A stretch of DNA of 64,000 nt from positions 33,264 through 97,263 of the forward strand of contig JAMPHY010000012.1 of NCBI GenBank assembly GCA_023663185.1, given 5' to 3'. The notes beneath the pieces are model-generated. The model searched no databases. It was not told the DNA's origin and was given only the letters and a program-made list of their open reading frames with translations. Source of the stretch: Clostridiales bacterium (GTDB lineage Bacteria; Bacillota; Clostridia; Lachnospirales; Lachnospiraceae). The position numbers and the translations under genes were made by a program. This document shows positions 16,413-24,313 of this stretch, in pieces (positions within the stretch are counted from its first letter, which is position 1; each line of letters opens with the position of its first letter).

Positions 16413-17666
16413 ATGGATATTGTAGTGAAAAGCACTTTCATCTTATGGAAATTGGAACTTAAGCGCATGATAAAACTTATGCCGTCCATGCTGTTTGAAG
16501 CGTGTATACTGCTGCTTATCCTAGCGGCAGTTGCTTTTGGTGCGGGTAAGCTTCTTTATCAGGACTCGCCTTTAATCCGTATAAACATTGCGGTTATTGA
16601 AGAAGAGGAAAATCCGCTTACGGATATGGCAGTTAATTATATACAGGGTATGGAAAGCATTGCCGAGCATTGCAGCTTTAATATCGTAACGAAAGAGGAA
16701 GGCTTTAAGCTGCTTAATGAGGGAAATGCCGCTGCTGTCTTATATCTGCCCGCGGGTATGATAGAGGGGATTATGAACGGCAATAATGTGCCGGTACAGG
16801 TCTTTTTCCCTGAAAATGCAGGGATAGAGTCAGCGCTGCTCAAAGAGCTGACAGACGCAGGTCTTAAAATGCTGCGGGTGGCGCAGGCGGAAATATATGG
16901 TATTTATGATACTGCGAAAGAGTACGACACGCTGGACATGCTTTCTGTAATGGAAACCGATATAGATATGTATAATCTTGCTTTTGCGCTTGACAGATTG
17001 GCACTTTATGAGATACAGCAAGTATCTGCTACGGGGAGTCTTAACTTTGGACAGTATATGGCAGCATCGGGCGCAGTATTTTTTCTTATGCTTATGGGAA
17101 TGACGTGTTATCCGATGATGCAGCCTTATCCTGCTGCGCTGCGCGCCCAGCTTAAGCGGAGTGAAATAGGTTTAGGAAAACAGTGCTTCGGCAAATGGTT
17201 GTGTGGACTTTGCAGCATTGCGATAAGCGCTGCGTTTTTTCTGCTGATTGTCAAATCTGTATTGAAAGCGTTTAACTACTCTGAATGGCTGCCGACAATG
17301 AGCTTAGGGCAGATAGGAACCGCAGTTGTTATTCTTATATGTATTTCGACCTTTATATTTATGATATTTCAGATGGCGGCAAACGGGAGCGCGGCAATAC
17401 TGGCGCTATTCTTTATTTCCATGATTATGCAATATTTTTCGGGCGGTATTCTGCCGTCGGCGTTCTTACCTGCGGCGGTCTGGAATGTCGGGAAGCTTCT
17501 GCCCACTAAATATCTGATTGAAGCTGCCGGAAGTATGTATACGGGCGCAGGCAGTTTTAGGGTTATAGGAATTTTACTTGGCTTTACGGCAGCATTCGGC
17601 ATTGTGGCATATATCGCGGCGCATGGTACGGTGGCATATGCAGCGCGGGGAAGGAGCAGGGTATGA
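16413..17666 (+). CDS. ABC-2 type permease, first subunit
   Basis: The 417-residue membrane protein has one N-terminal transmembrane segment (about residues 25-48). A soluble extracytoplasmic domain follows (about 50-205), then five or so C-terminal membrane segments (about 210-410). This is the layout of ABC-2 permeases of the YhgE/ABC2_membrane_3 kind. It follows the membrane-anchored gene by 12 bases with a GAAAGGGG site, and its stop overlaps the next permease start by four bases (ATGA). With the second permease and the ATPase at 14289 it probably forms an export complex; the substrate is unknown. Confidence 0.85.
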   Translation: MDIVVKSTFILWKLELKRMIKLMPSMLFEACILLLILAAVAFGAGKLLYQDSPLIRINIAVIEEEENPLTDMAVNYIQGMESIAEHCSFNIVTKEEGFKLLNEGNAAAVLYLPAGMIEGIMNGNNVPVQVFFPENAGIESALLKELTDAGLKMLRVAQAEIYGIYDTAKEYDTLDMLSVMETDIDMYNLAFALDRLALYEIQQVSATGSLNFGQYMAASGAVFFLMLMGMTCYPMMQPYPAALRAQLKRSEIGLGKQCFGKWLCGLCSIAISAAFFLLIVKSVLKAFNYSEWLPTMSLGQIGTAVVILICISTFIFMIFQMAANGSAAILALFFISMIMQYFSGGILPSAFLPAAVWNVGKLLPTKYLIEAAGSMYTGAGSFRVIGILLGFTAAFGIVAYIAAHGTVAYAARGRSRV

Positions 17667-18910
17667 GAAAATATGCGGTCTGCTTTTATCTGATGTTTAA
17701 ACGCATATTGAAGACGCCCGCTTTTGTATTTATGCTGTTTGTCATGCTTGTTATTGCGGCAGCAGTTTCAATGACGGAACAGGGTGAAAAAGAAGGAACC
17801 GTCATTGGCATTGTGATAGAGCAGGCTGAAATAGCAGAGGTATCCGCGGTTTATGAAGAATGGAAACAGGATTTTACATCTCAGCTCAATTCTCAGGAAG
17901 GTATATTACAGTTCCGGTTTTATGAGAATAAAGACAGACTTATTCGGGCTGTGGAGCGTAACGAGGCGGATTGCGGCTTCATAGTTCCTTACGATTTAAA
18001 AGATATGCTGACGTCGGAAACATGGCGCAGCGCAGTCACGGTATATATTTCCTCTTCCTCAGCTCTAACGCAGATGGCTAAGGAGAAGATATCGGCGGCA
18101 GTTTTCACCTTGTACTCGGAAGAGAGTTATGTAAACTATATTAAAAATTCGCAAGCCTTCGCGCCAGCGCAGACCGGCATGGACGATAATGTGAATAATG
18201 ACAAGGATAATAATATAGAAGAGATAGTTGATTTTGCCAAAAACGCCTACGAGTCACATCTTATAGATGGAAGTACGTTTGATTTTGTATATAATGAAGA
18301 GAGTAATGCAAGTGAGATGGCGGAAGACGATAGTGGTAGTAATAAAGCTGATATATCAGTGAATGATAATGACAACAGTGTCATAAATAGCGCAGATGAG
18401 CCAAAATATGCAGGTATACAAAATAATGTAGACATACAAAATATCCAGAACCCGACAGAGACTACTACATTCAGGCTTAGAGGCGTACTTGCCGTCTGCA
18501 TATTCATAAGCGGCATGTGCGGACTTCTGACAGACTGGAAAGACAGGCACGAGAAACGCTTCTTACGAATTGCGCCGCCGTGGACAATCACGCTTGCTAA
18601 TGTCTGGATACCGACGATTTATACGTCCGCCGTATCATATGCAGTTTTACTTTTAACCGGACAAATATCCGGTGGCGGAAATTTGTTAAAGGAATTACTC
18701 AGACTTTTAATTTACCAATTCCTGATTGTGATATATTGTAGTATAATCAGATTAGCATTAAAAAAACAAGAGACAATAGCGGCGGCAATACCGATTTTAA
18801 CACTCGCCTGCATAATATGCTGTCCCGTCTGGATAAGACTTGCAACATACGTGCCGGTATTTAGAGTACTGGAGAAACTTTTCCCCGCCACTTACTACCT
18901 TATTCCATAG
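17663..18910 (+). CDS. ABC-2 type permease, second subunit
   Basis: The 415-residue protein repeats the layout of its upstream partner: an N-terminal membrane segment (about residues 14-34), an extracytoplasmic domain, and C-terminal membrane segments (about 275-410). The extracytoplasmic part includes an Asn/Asp-rich low-complexity stretch (about 175-265) unlike the first permease, probably a flexible linker. It is translationally coupled through an ATGA overlap. The two permeases likely form a heterodimer with the ATPase at 14289. Confidence 0.82.
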   Translation: MRKYAVCFYLMFKRILKTPAFVFMLFVMLVIAAAVSMTEQGEKEGTVIGIVIEQAEIAEVSAVYEEWKQDFTSQLNSQEGILQFRFYENKDRLIRAVERNEADCGFIVPYDLKDMLTSETWRSAVTVYISSSSALTQMAKEKISAAVFTLYSEESYVNYIKNSQAFAPAQTGMDDNVNNDKDNNIEEIVDFAKNAYESHLIDGSTFDFVYNEESNASEMAEDDSGSNKADISVNDNDNSVINSADEPKYAGIQNNVDIQNIQNPTETTTFRLRGVLAVCIFISGMCGLLTDWKDRHEKRFLRIAPPWTITLANVWIPTIYTSAVSYAVLLLTGQISGGGNLLKELLRLLIYQFLIVIYCSIIRLALKKQETIAAAIPILTLACIICCPVWIRLATYVPVFRVLEKLFPATYYLIP

Positions 18911-18915
18911 CGTAA

Positions 18916-19055
18916 GTTGTACAATATATATAAAACAACGCAGGGTACTATGCCGCCGTCGGTACTTAGGCGCTGTACTTTAGCGCCTTATGTACCGCTA
19001 CTGGCGGCAACGTAGCGGAAGCGTGCCCTGCATTGTTTTATATATATTGTACAAC
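18916..19055. repeat. Long palindromic element C (140 bp)
   Basis: Perfect 23-bp arms (18916-18938 and 19033-19055) are followed inward by GCAGGG/CCCTGC (18940-18945 / 19026-19031), TGCCGCC/GGCGGCA (18951-18957 / 19003-19009), GGTAC/GTACC and AGGCGCT/AGCGCCT. The unpaired insert 19010-19025 lies on the 3' side. Read on the minus strand, the element matches element A: GGCACGCTTCCGCTACGT versus GGCACGCTCTCGCTCCGT, then AGCGGTAC, an inner hairpin, and CTAAGTACCG. It fills the gap between the second permease and mtnA. Confidence 0.88.
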
Positions 19056-19095
19056 GTAACTATTAAAGAATCTTATAAGCAAGAGGAGAACATAC

Positions 19096-20169
19096 ATGAA
19101 AAAAACCATACTGGACTATGAAACCGTAGCCCTCGATGACGAAAACAACGCCCTAGTCATTATCGACCAAACCAAGCTGCCAGGCACAACAGAAATAATA
19201 AGCCTAAAGACAGGAGAAGAAATCTGGAACGCAATATATCTCCTTAAAGTGCGCGGCGCCCCGGCAATCGGAGTGTCAGCAGCATTTGGCATTTACCTTC
19301 TTACTAAAAGGGTTGAGACAAAAGACTTTGACACATTTTATCAAGAGTTCACCAAACAAAAAGAATACCTTAATTCTTCCAGACCTACGGCGGTCAACTT
19401 GTCATGGGCTCTAAACCGCATGGAAAAGGTATGTCTTGCGAACCGTGAGAAGCCCGTATCAGAAATCAAAGAGATTTTAAAGAACGAAGCTATTTCCATC
19501 AAAGAAGAAGATGTCAAGGTCTGCCGCGCAATCGGTGAATACGGCTTAAGTCTGGTAAAACCGGGCGACGGCATTCTGACACACTGTAATGCGGGGCAGC
19601 TTGCAACCTGTAAATACGGAACCGCTACTGCGCCGATTTATTTAGGTCAGGAAAGGGGCTACAACTTTCATGTATATGCCGACGAGACCAGACCGCTGCT
19701 GCAAGGGGCAAGACTTACGGCGTATGAGCTTTACTCGTCAGGCGTAGATGTGACGTTGATTTGTGATAATATGTCGGCAACCGTTATGCGAAACGGCTGG
19801 GTAAACGCCGTATTTGTCGGCTGCGACAGAGTGGCGGCTAACGGCGATACTGCTAATAAAATAGGAACGTCCGTTGTGGCGACGGTGGCGAAGCGGTATA
19901 ATATACCGGTATATATCTGCGCGCCAACCTCCACGATTGATATGACGGCGCTAAGCGGCGCAGATATTAAAATAGAAGAAAGACCTGAACATGAAGTGAC
20001 GGAAATGTGGTATAAAGAGCGTATGGCGCCTGTGGGAGTAAAAGTTTTTAATCCTGCGTTCGACATTACGGACAACGACCTGATTGCAGGCATAGTTACG
20101 GAATACGGAGTTGCGAGAGCGCCGTACACACAGTCGCTTAAGGAGATATTCAGCAAAGGGGTGCAGTAG
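19096..20169 (+). CDS. mtnA: S-methyl-5-thioribose-1-phosphate isomerase
   Basis: MtnA isomerises methylthioribose-1-phosphate to methylthioribulose-1-phosphate in methionine salvage or related thio-sugar shunts. The 357-residue protein belongs to the eIF2B-like isomerase family. It shows LKVRGAPAIGVSAAFG, the catalytic-Cys region ILTHCNAGQLATCKYGTATAP, VYADETRPLLQGARLTAYEL, the catalytic Asp region VGCDRVAANGDTANKIGT, and YICAPTSTID. An AGAGGAG site precedes the ATG. No mtnK, mtnB or mtnD is adjacent. It is followed two bases later by a small unknown gene. Confidence 0.95.
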   Translation: MKKTILDYETVALDDENNALVIIDQTKLPGTTEIISLKTGEEIWNAIYLLKVRGAPAIGVSAAFGIYLLTKRVETKDFDTFYQEFTKQKEYLNSSRPTAVNLSWALNRMEKVCLANREKPVSEIKEILKNEAISIKEEDVKVCRAIGEYGLSLVKPGDGILTHCNAGQLATCKYGTATAPIYLGQERGYNFHVYADETRPLLQGARLTAYELYSSGVDVTLICDNMSATVMRNGWVNAVFVGCDRVAANGDTANKIGTSVVATVAKRYNIPVYICAPTSTIDMTALSGADIKIEERPEHEVTEMWYKERMAPVGVKVFNPAFDITDNDLIAGIVTEYGVARAPYTQSLKEIFSKGVQ

Positions 20170-20170
20170 A

Positions 20171-20392
20171 ATGAATGAAGATGCTATGATTGAGGAGATT
20201 ATGAACCATCTGGATTCAGAGTCGGTAAACGGCGTGTATCGTATGAGCGTGCTTATGGACGAAAATTCTAAGAAGGATAAGAAAGTCTCTAAGCAATGCT
20301 GTAATATGTACGGCAGACCGGCGGCGGAAACCGTGGGACTCCTAGATATGTACACGGATATGAGCGCAGGAAAACCTGATAACGAGCGATAG
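20171..20392 (+). CDS. Small hypothetical protein downstream of mtnA
   Basis: This 73-residue product starts MNEDAMIEEIMNHLDSESV one base after the mtnA stop, with AAAGGGG just upstream inside mtnA. It is acidic and helical in the first half and contains a conserved-looking QCCNMYGRPAAETVG segment with paired Cys. No membrane segment is present. I do not recognise the family; its placement suggests co-transcription with mtnA. A longer in-frame start inside mtnA is unlikely because that part is only the shadow of mtnA. Confidence 0.7.
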   Translation: MNEDAMIEEIMNHLDSESVNGVYRMSVLMDENSKKDKKVSKQCCNMYGRPAAETVGLLDMYTDMSAGKPDNER

Positions 20393-20403
20393 TCGGATAT
20401 TAT

Positions 20404-21072
20404 TCAGGTAAAGAATTTTTTATACTGCCATAGACGCAAGAACTTATATTTTCGTAATATCAGATAATCAATACCGGCGTTTATGGCAGCTTTTCCGTCT
20501 CTGTCCATTCTGTCGCCGATCATGATAACCTTGCTTTTATCCTGAATACCTAACTGTTTTAGAATAAAATCTATTCCCGCAGGGTTTGGCTTGAATGCTC
20601 CGATTTCCTTTTGAGCGCCATAGAAGCAGGGAATATTGCCGATACTAAGTGCTTTTTGTTTATCTTCCGGTGGATAATCGGAATAAATAGCTGATTTTAT
20701 GCCGTATTTTGCAAGGAGTTGTATTAAGTACAGCATGTACGAATCCTGATATCGTTTAATATACTTTAATGGTTTATCGTATATCCATTTTTGAATAATT
20801 GTTATTATCTGTTCCTTTTCCATGCCGTATTTTGTAGCAAGAATATCATATAAGGACTCTTCATTGCTGTCGATTTGCGTTGTTTTTTCCTTTATTCGTC
20901 GAAAGTGAAGAATTATATTCAGTTCTTTTAAGCCGTCTTTTCTAAACAAAGCGTTGAATAACAGAAGAGAAGCCATCTTTATTTGCATGGCGCGCTGAAA
21001 ATAAAGCGTACCGTCCATGTCAAAAATAATCAGGTGGTATTTACTGAAATAATTTATACTAAATTGCTTCAT
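20404..21072 (-). CDS. HAD-superfamily hydrolase
   Basis: The 222-residue protein has HAD motif I IIFDMDGTLYF (nucleophile Asp, residues about 16-26) and a helical cap domain (about 30-110). Motif II is around SAIYSDYP, a Lys lies in the GAFKPNP region (motif III), and IGDRMDRDGKAAINAG is motif IV. It probably dephosphorylates a sugar- or lipid-linked phosphate. It is encoded downstream of a UbiA-type prenyltransferase on the same strand. This pairing recalls polyprenyl-phosphate-ribose systems, in which the 5-phosphate is removed after transfer, but that link is inference. Confidence 0.85.
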   Translation of the reverse strand: MKQFSINYFSKYHLIIFDMDGTLYFQRAMQIKMASLLLFNALFRKDGLKELNIILHFRRIKEKTTQIDSNEESLYDILATKYGMEKEQIITIIQKWIYDKPLKYIKRYQDSYMLYLIQLLAKYGIKSAIYSDYPPEDKQKALSIGNIPCFYGAQKEIGAFKPNPAGIDFILKQLGIQDKSKVIMIGDRMDRDGKAAINAGIDYLILRKYKFLRLWQYKKFFT

Positions 21073-21163
21073 TTATTAAAGTTTCCTTTCCACTCGTTAC
21101 TATTCCTGCCGTATATGATTGTGGTTTCCACCCGCTTTCCCGTGCTGTAGCAGATGGCTTATG

Positions 21164-22093
21164 TTATGGTATATTTATCAGATACGGAGATATAAATTTA
21201 TGCAGTATAGGGATTTCCACAACTGTCAAAATAACCAGTAAAACGGCAATAACGGCGATAATGGAAAGCAACCCCTTTTCCTTATAGAGTTTTTCAGGTT
21301 TTTGTACAGAAGAATCATCATTGTATGCAAGCGTAATGTAGTAGGCAAAAAGTGCAAACAGAGCCGGCATTGCCAGCAGATATTCAATTCTGTATTTTAC
21401 GAGAAAAATTCCAATAAAAAATGTGGCGCACAAGGCATAAAAGAATGATGTTCCAAATAAAATCTTTTCATTATAATATATAAAAGACTTACGATACTGC
21501 CCGGCAAGTTTAGGATTGCCTATCATTTTGTATTCGGCAAGACGCTTTGTTCCCATGAGAAACGCTCCCGCCATCCAATAACCGAGAAGAATGCTCGCAG
21601 GCGGAAAAAATCTGTCTGTTATAAGAAACCAGCCAAGCAGAAGTCTAATCATATTGTTTACTGATTCCGTGATTACGTCAAGAAAGACGATATCTTTTGT
21701 CCTAAAGGGCTTGACGTTATAAATTATACCCATAACAAGAAGCCATATTTCAGCCATGATAAAGTAACGGTTTATAAAAAGCGCAAATGTAATACCCAAA
21801 GAGGCAAGTAAAAAATACTCCGCCAAAACATACTTTAGTTTCATATTGCCGGTAACTACCGGTCTGTTTTTCTTAGTGGGATGGAATTTGTCAAAATCAG
21901 CATCCAGCCATTCGTTAATCACATAATTAGCGGAAGCTATCATACATGTGGCACAAAAGCCTATAATGATGTTTAATAAATGGAATTGTCCACGGCTATC
22001 CTGAACAATCAACAGCGCAAGCATGACTCCGGGGAAAATAAATATGTTTTTAACCCAATGGTCTGGTCTTGCAATTTTCACATAATTTAACAT
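21164..22093 (-). CDS. UbiA-family prenyltransferase (polyprenyl-phosphate phosphoribosyltransferase-like)
   Basis: This is a polytopic membrane protein of about 309 residues. It has the UbiA aspartate motif in NYVINEWLDADFDKFHPTKKNRP (two Asp-rich turns) and a second conserved loop, DVITESVNNMIRLLLGW. The HPTKKNRP segment is characteristic of the decaprenyl-phosphate phosphoribosyltransferase branch, which makes polyprenyl-phosphoryl ribose-5-phosphate, a furanose donor precursor. The ATG at 22093 is spaced for the AGGTGAG site; a GTG at 22105 overlaps that site. It lies between a large membrane protein and a HAD phosphatase, suggesting a short cell-surface glycan pathway. Confidence 0.82.
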   Translation of the reverse strand: MLNYVKIARPDHWVKNIFIFPGVMLALLIVQDSRGQFHLLNIIIGFCATCMIASANYVINEWLDADFDKFHPTKKNRPVVTGNMKLKYVLAEYFLLASLGITFALFINRYFIMAEIWLLVMGIIYNVKPFRTKDIVFLDVITESVNNMIRLLLGWFLITDRFFPPASILLGYWMAGAFLMGTKRLAEYKMIGNPKLAGQYRKSFIYYNEKILFGTSFFYALCATFFIGIFLVKYRIEYLLAMPALFALFAYYITLAYNDDSSVQKPEKLYKEKGLLSIIAVIAVLLVILTVVEIPILHKFISPYLINIP

Positions 22094-22131
22094 ATAATCT
22101 CTCACCTGCTTTCTTTTTTATTCCTATGATG

Positions 22132-23865
22132 TTATAGCTTCGGAGACAGACGCCATACCCAGATTGTGTATGGGGAAACATCATCCTCGTACTTTCCGAT
22201 ATATGTGAATCCAAGTTCTTCGGCATTATTTATTTCAATTCTAGAAAATAGATATTCGCCGCCTAGTTCCCTAAAGGCGTCAGTATCAATAAGAAGTCTG
22301 TTATCTGTTACATTCATAGTTCTTACAGGCGTCCAGACAGATTCGTCTGTACCTAAAAATATATAGGCTCTTGCGCCCCAGTTGTCAAAATAAGTACGGC
22401 TGACATCGGATTCATTTAACGCAGGAGCGATTATTTCCCGAAACTTTTCCTTATATGACTGGGGGTAATAGCTCAAGCAGCCGTCCAGAGTCGAAATGTC
22501 ATTGTAGGAAAGTACGGCTGGATGAAACCCGTACGCTGCCGAATATTCGCCGTTGTAATCAATGTCTTTCTTTATTTTTTGAAACAGGTCTTCGGAAAAA
22601 AATTCCCTGTAAGATAAAGTCTCTGATTCTTTTTGTTTTACCAGTCGATATGCGTGTACATAGACCGTATTATAAAAATCGTTATATAAGGACTGTGTTC
22701 CAAGAGGAACCAGCATAGTTATGCACATAATCAAGACAGCGCATTTTTTATATGATTTTTTAGTAAGACGGACTGCAATTATGACGATTTCCAAGTACCA
22801 CAGGAAAGGGTTAAAAAATACTGTCCTATCAAACTGCCATCCCTTTAAAGGCGGAATAACAGTTTCGATGAAAGTTCTGAAACTTTCGCATGTGTATAGT
22901 CCGTTGATAATACAGTTGAAAATAATAAGCAGTAAAATCAAATTGAAATAGTCTTTTATTATTTTGTGCCATTTCTTTTTTCTTATATAGTTTATATTAA
23001 GAAGAAGGGCGAACAGCAATACGGTGGGAAATACAAAAATGCGGTGTAAATCTTCCGCGTGGAAGACACTGTCCTTAAACACTGTAAAAATATTGCCGAT
23101 AATGACCGTGGCATTATCGCTTCCCATTACCATTGTATCTCGTATGGTAAATTCACCTGATATGAGAAATAGAAAGAACAGCCTATGCTCCGCCACAATA
23201 TATCCGCATGATAAAACAATGAGAGCAATAAAAAGCCTTATTTGGATTTTTCTTTTTATGATAGAGCGTGTGATGGCATATACCAGCAGATATCCTGCCA
23301 GAAACATGCCAAAAAAGAAAAAATATGATACTAACGGATATAGAAAAAGCAAAATAAAATTATAATTTCCGCATTTTTTCTCTATGCGCCTTATCAGATA
23401 TATGAACAATGGAATAGAAGAAAAGGAGAAAGAAAACGCAGGATATAGCGGAAGCAGTCCGTATGTGAAGCTGCCTAACACGATAATCCACTCATAGTTC
23501 TTATATTTTTCGTCCAGAATTTCCCTTCCAAGCAGGATGCCTGAAAATAAAGCTATTATAATTTTAAGAAAATATCCGGCAACATAGGCAATACGCGTAG
23601 GAAACAGCATATACAGCAGGGAATAGAGCGAAAGTTCGGATAAGAAAAAATCCCTGCTTATTCCGCCCAGAAAAGGAAGCTCCTTATTATGCGACCAAAA
23701 CGCATGGTTCAATTTTAAAATCTGATAGTCGGTGATATGAATATCCAGATTGTCATGAATGCCTATATAAATATCCTCACCGGCAATGATAAAGATTAAC
23801 GCTTCAAATGCGATAATCGCAAATACCAGATACCAATGCCAATTTGCCCAAAATTTGTTTTTCAT
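22132..23865 (-). CDS. Large polytopic membrane protein, possible GT-C-like glycosyltransferase
   Basis: This protein of about 577 residues has around 10-12 membrane segments and a soluble C-terminal domain (last 150 or so residues). The N-terminal loop after the first helix, GEDIYIGIHDNLDIHI, has acidic residues in the place typical of GT-C enzymes, which transfer sugars from polyprenyl carriers outside the membrane. It resembles uncharacterised membrane proteins related to YfhO. The start at 23865 (before KNKFWANWHW) fits this layout and a purine-rich site; an in-frame ATG at 23970 would add a second hydrophobic segment and lacks a ribosome site. The next gene encodes a UbiA-type enzyme, supporting a surface glycan role. 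Confidence 0.65.
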   Translation of the reverse strand: MKNKFWANWHWYLVFAIIAFEALIFIIAGEDIYIGIHDNLDIHITDYQILKLNHAFWSHNKELPFLGGISRDFFLSELSLYSLLYMLFPTRIAYVAGYFLKIIIALFSGILLGREILDEKYKNYEWIIVLGSFTYGLLPLYPAFSFSFSSIPLFIYLIRRIEKKCGNYNFILLFLYPLVSYFFFFGMFLAGYLLVYAITRSIIKRKIQIRLFIALIVLSCGYIVAEHRLFFLFLISGEFTIRDTMVMGSDNATVIIGNIFTVFKDSVFHAEDLHRIFVFPTVLLFALLLNINYIRKKKWHKIIKDYFNLILLLIIFNCIINGLYTCESFRTFIETVIPPLKGWQFDRTVFFNPFLWYLEIVIIAVRLTKKSYKKCAVLIMCITMLVPLGTQSLYNDFYNTVYVHAYRLVKQKESETLSYREFFSEDLFQKIKKDIDYNGEYSAAYGFHPAVLSYNDISTLDGCLSYYPQSYKEKFREIIAPALNESDVSRTYFDNWGARAYIFLGTDESVWTPVRTMNVTDNRLLIDTDAFRELGGEYLFSRIEINNAEELGFTYIGKYEDDVSPYTIWVWRLSPKL

Positions 23866-24086
23866 ATCAATTCCCCATTTCCTATTACAGACTGATAGGT
23901 TGCGGAAAGCTGAAAAACAAATAAAAAAACAGAATACGGATGACAAAATAAGCATAAACTTATCCTTCATCTATATTCTGCATTCATTGCAATTCTTTTC
24001 ACAGAAGGCTCTACTATCATTAAGTCGGATAGTATTCACCTACTTTAAAAGCTTTCACATCTCTGCTGCGTAAAAACAGAATTAAC

Positions 24087-24110
24087 TGTACGGCACTCTT
24101 TTACCGTACA
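24087..24110 (-). other. Hairpin in leader of the membrane-glycan operon
   Basis: TGTACGG pairs with CCGTACA around a 10-base loop. It lies about 20 nt downstream of the minus-strand promoter start point, in a leader of about 260 nt. It may be an attenuator or a protein-binding site; no T run follows. Confidence 0.4.
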
Positions 24111-24130
24111 ACCGCTACCAATCTGAATAC

Positions 24131-24159
24131 ATAATAACACAATTCATTTTGGCAGTCAA
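24131..24159 (-). promoter_or_regulatory. sigma-A promoter for the minus-strand glycan genes
   Basis: Read on the minus strand, TTGACT (24154-24159) and TATTAT (24131-24136) are separated by 17 bp. Confidence 0.6.
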
Positions 24160-24241
24160 TACAATTTTTACCAGTAAAATTTACGCACAATTTACTGCAC
24201 AATGTACCTAATGATTTGCTTATTAAAGTTTGGGATTATTA

Positions 24242-24269
24242 TTGAAAAAGCCATATAATCTGTTATAAT
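24242..24269 (+). promoter_or_regulatory. sigma-A promoter of beta-galactosidase gene
   Basis: TTGAAA (24242-24247) and TATAAT (24264-24269) are separated by 16 bp, about 45 bp upstream of the ATG. Confidence 0.65.
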
Positions 24270-24313
24270 TTAAACTAATTTAAGTTGTGCAGAGCAATGA
24301 AAGGAGCAGAGAA

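Larger units (their letters stand above)
23866..24313. other. Divergent intergenic region
   Basis: This 448-bp AT-rich gap separates the minus-strand membrane-glycan genes from lacZ. It contains a promoter on each strand and a 7-bp hairpin (24087-24093 with 24104-24110) within the minus-strand leader. I see no supported gene in it. Confidence 0.7.

Noticed and set aside
18916-19055. Insertion sequence or CRISPR
   Set aside because: No transposase, target duplication or spaced direct repeats; only inverted arms with internal structure.
22132-23970. Start at 23970 for the large membrane protein
   Set aside because: No ribosome site and an extra hydrophobic N-terminal segment; the ATG at 23865 gives the expected layout.
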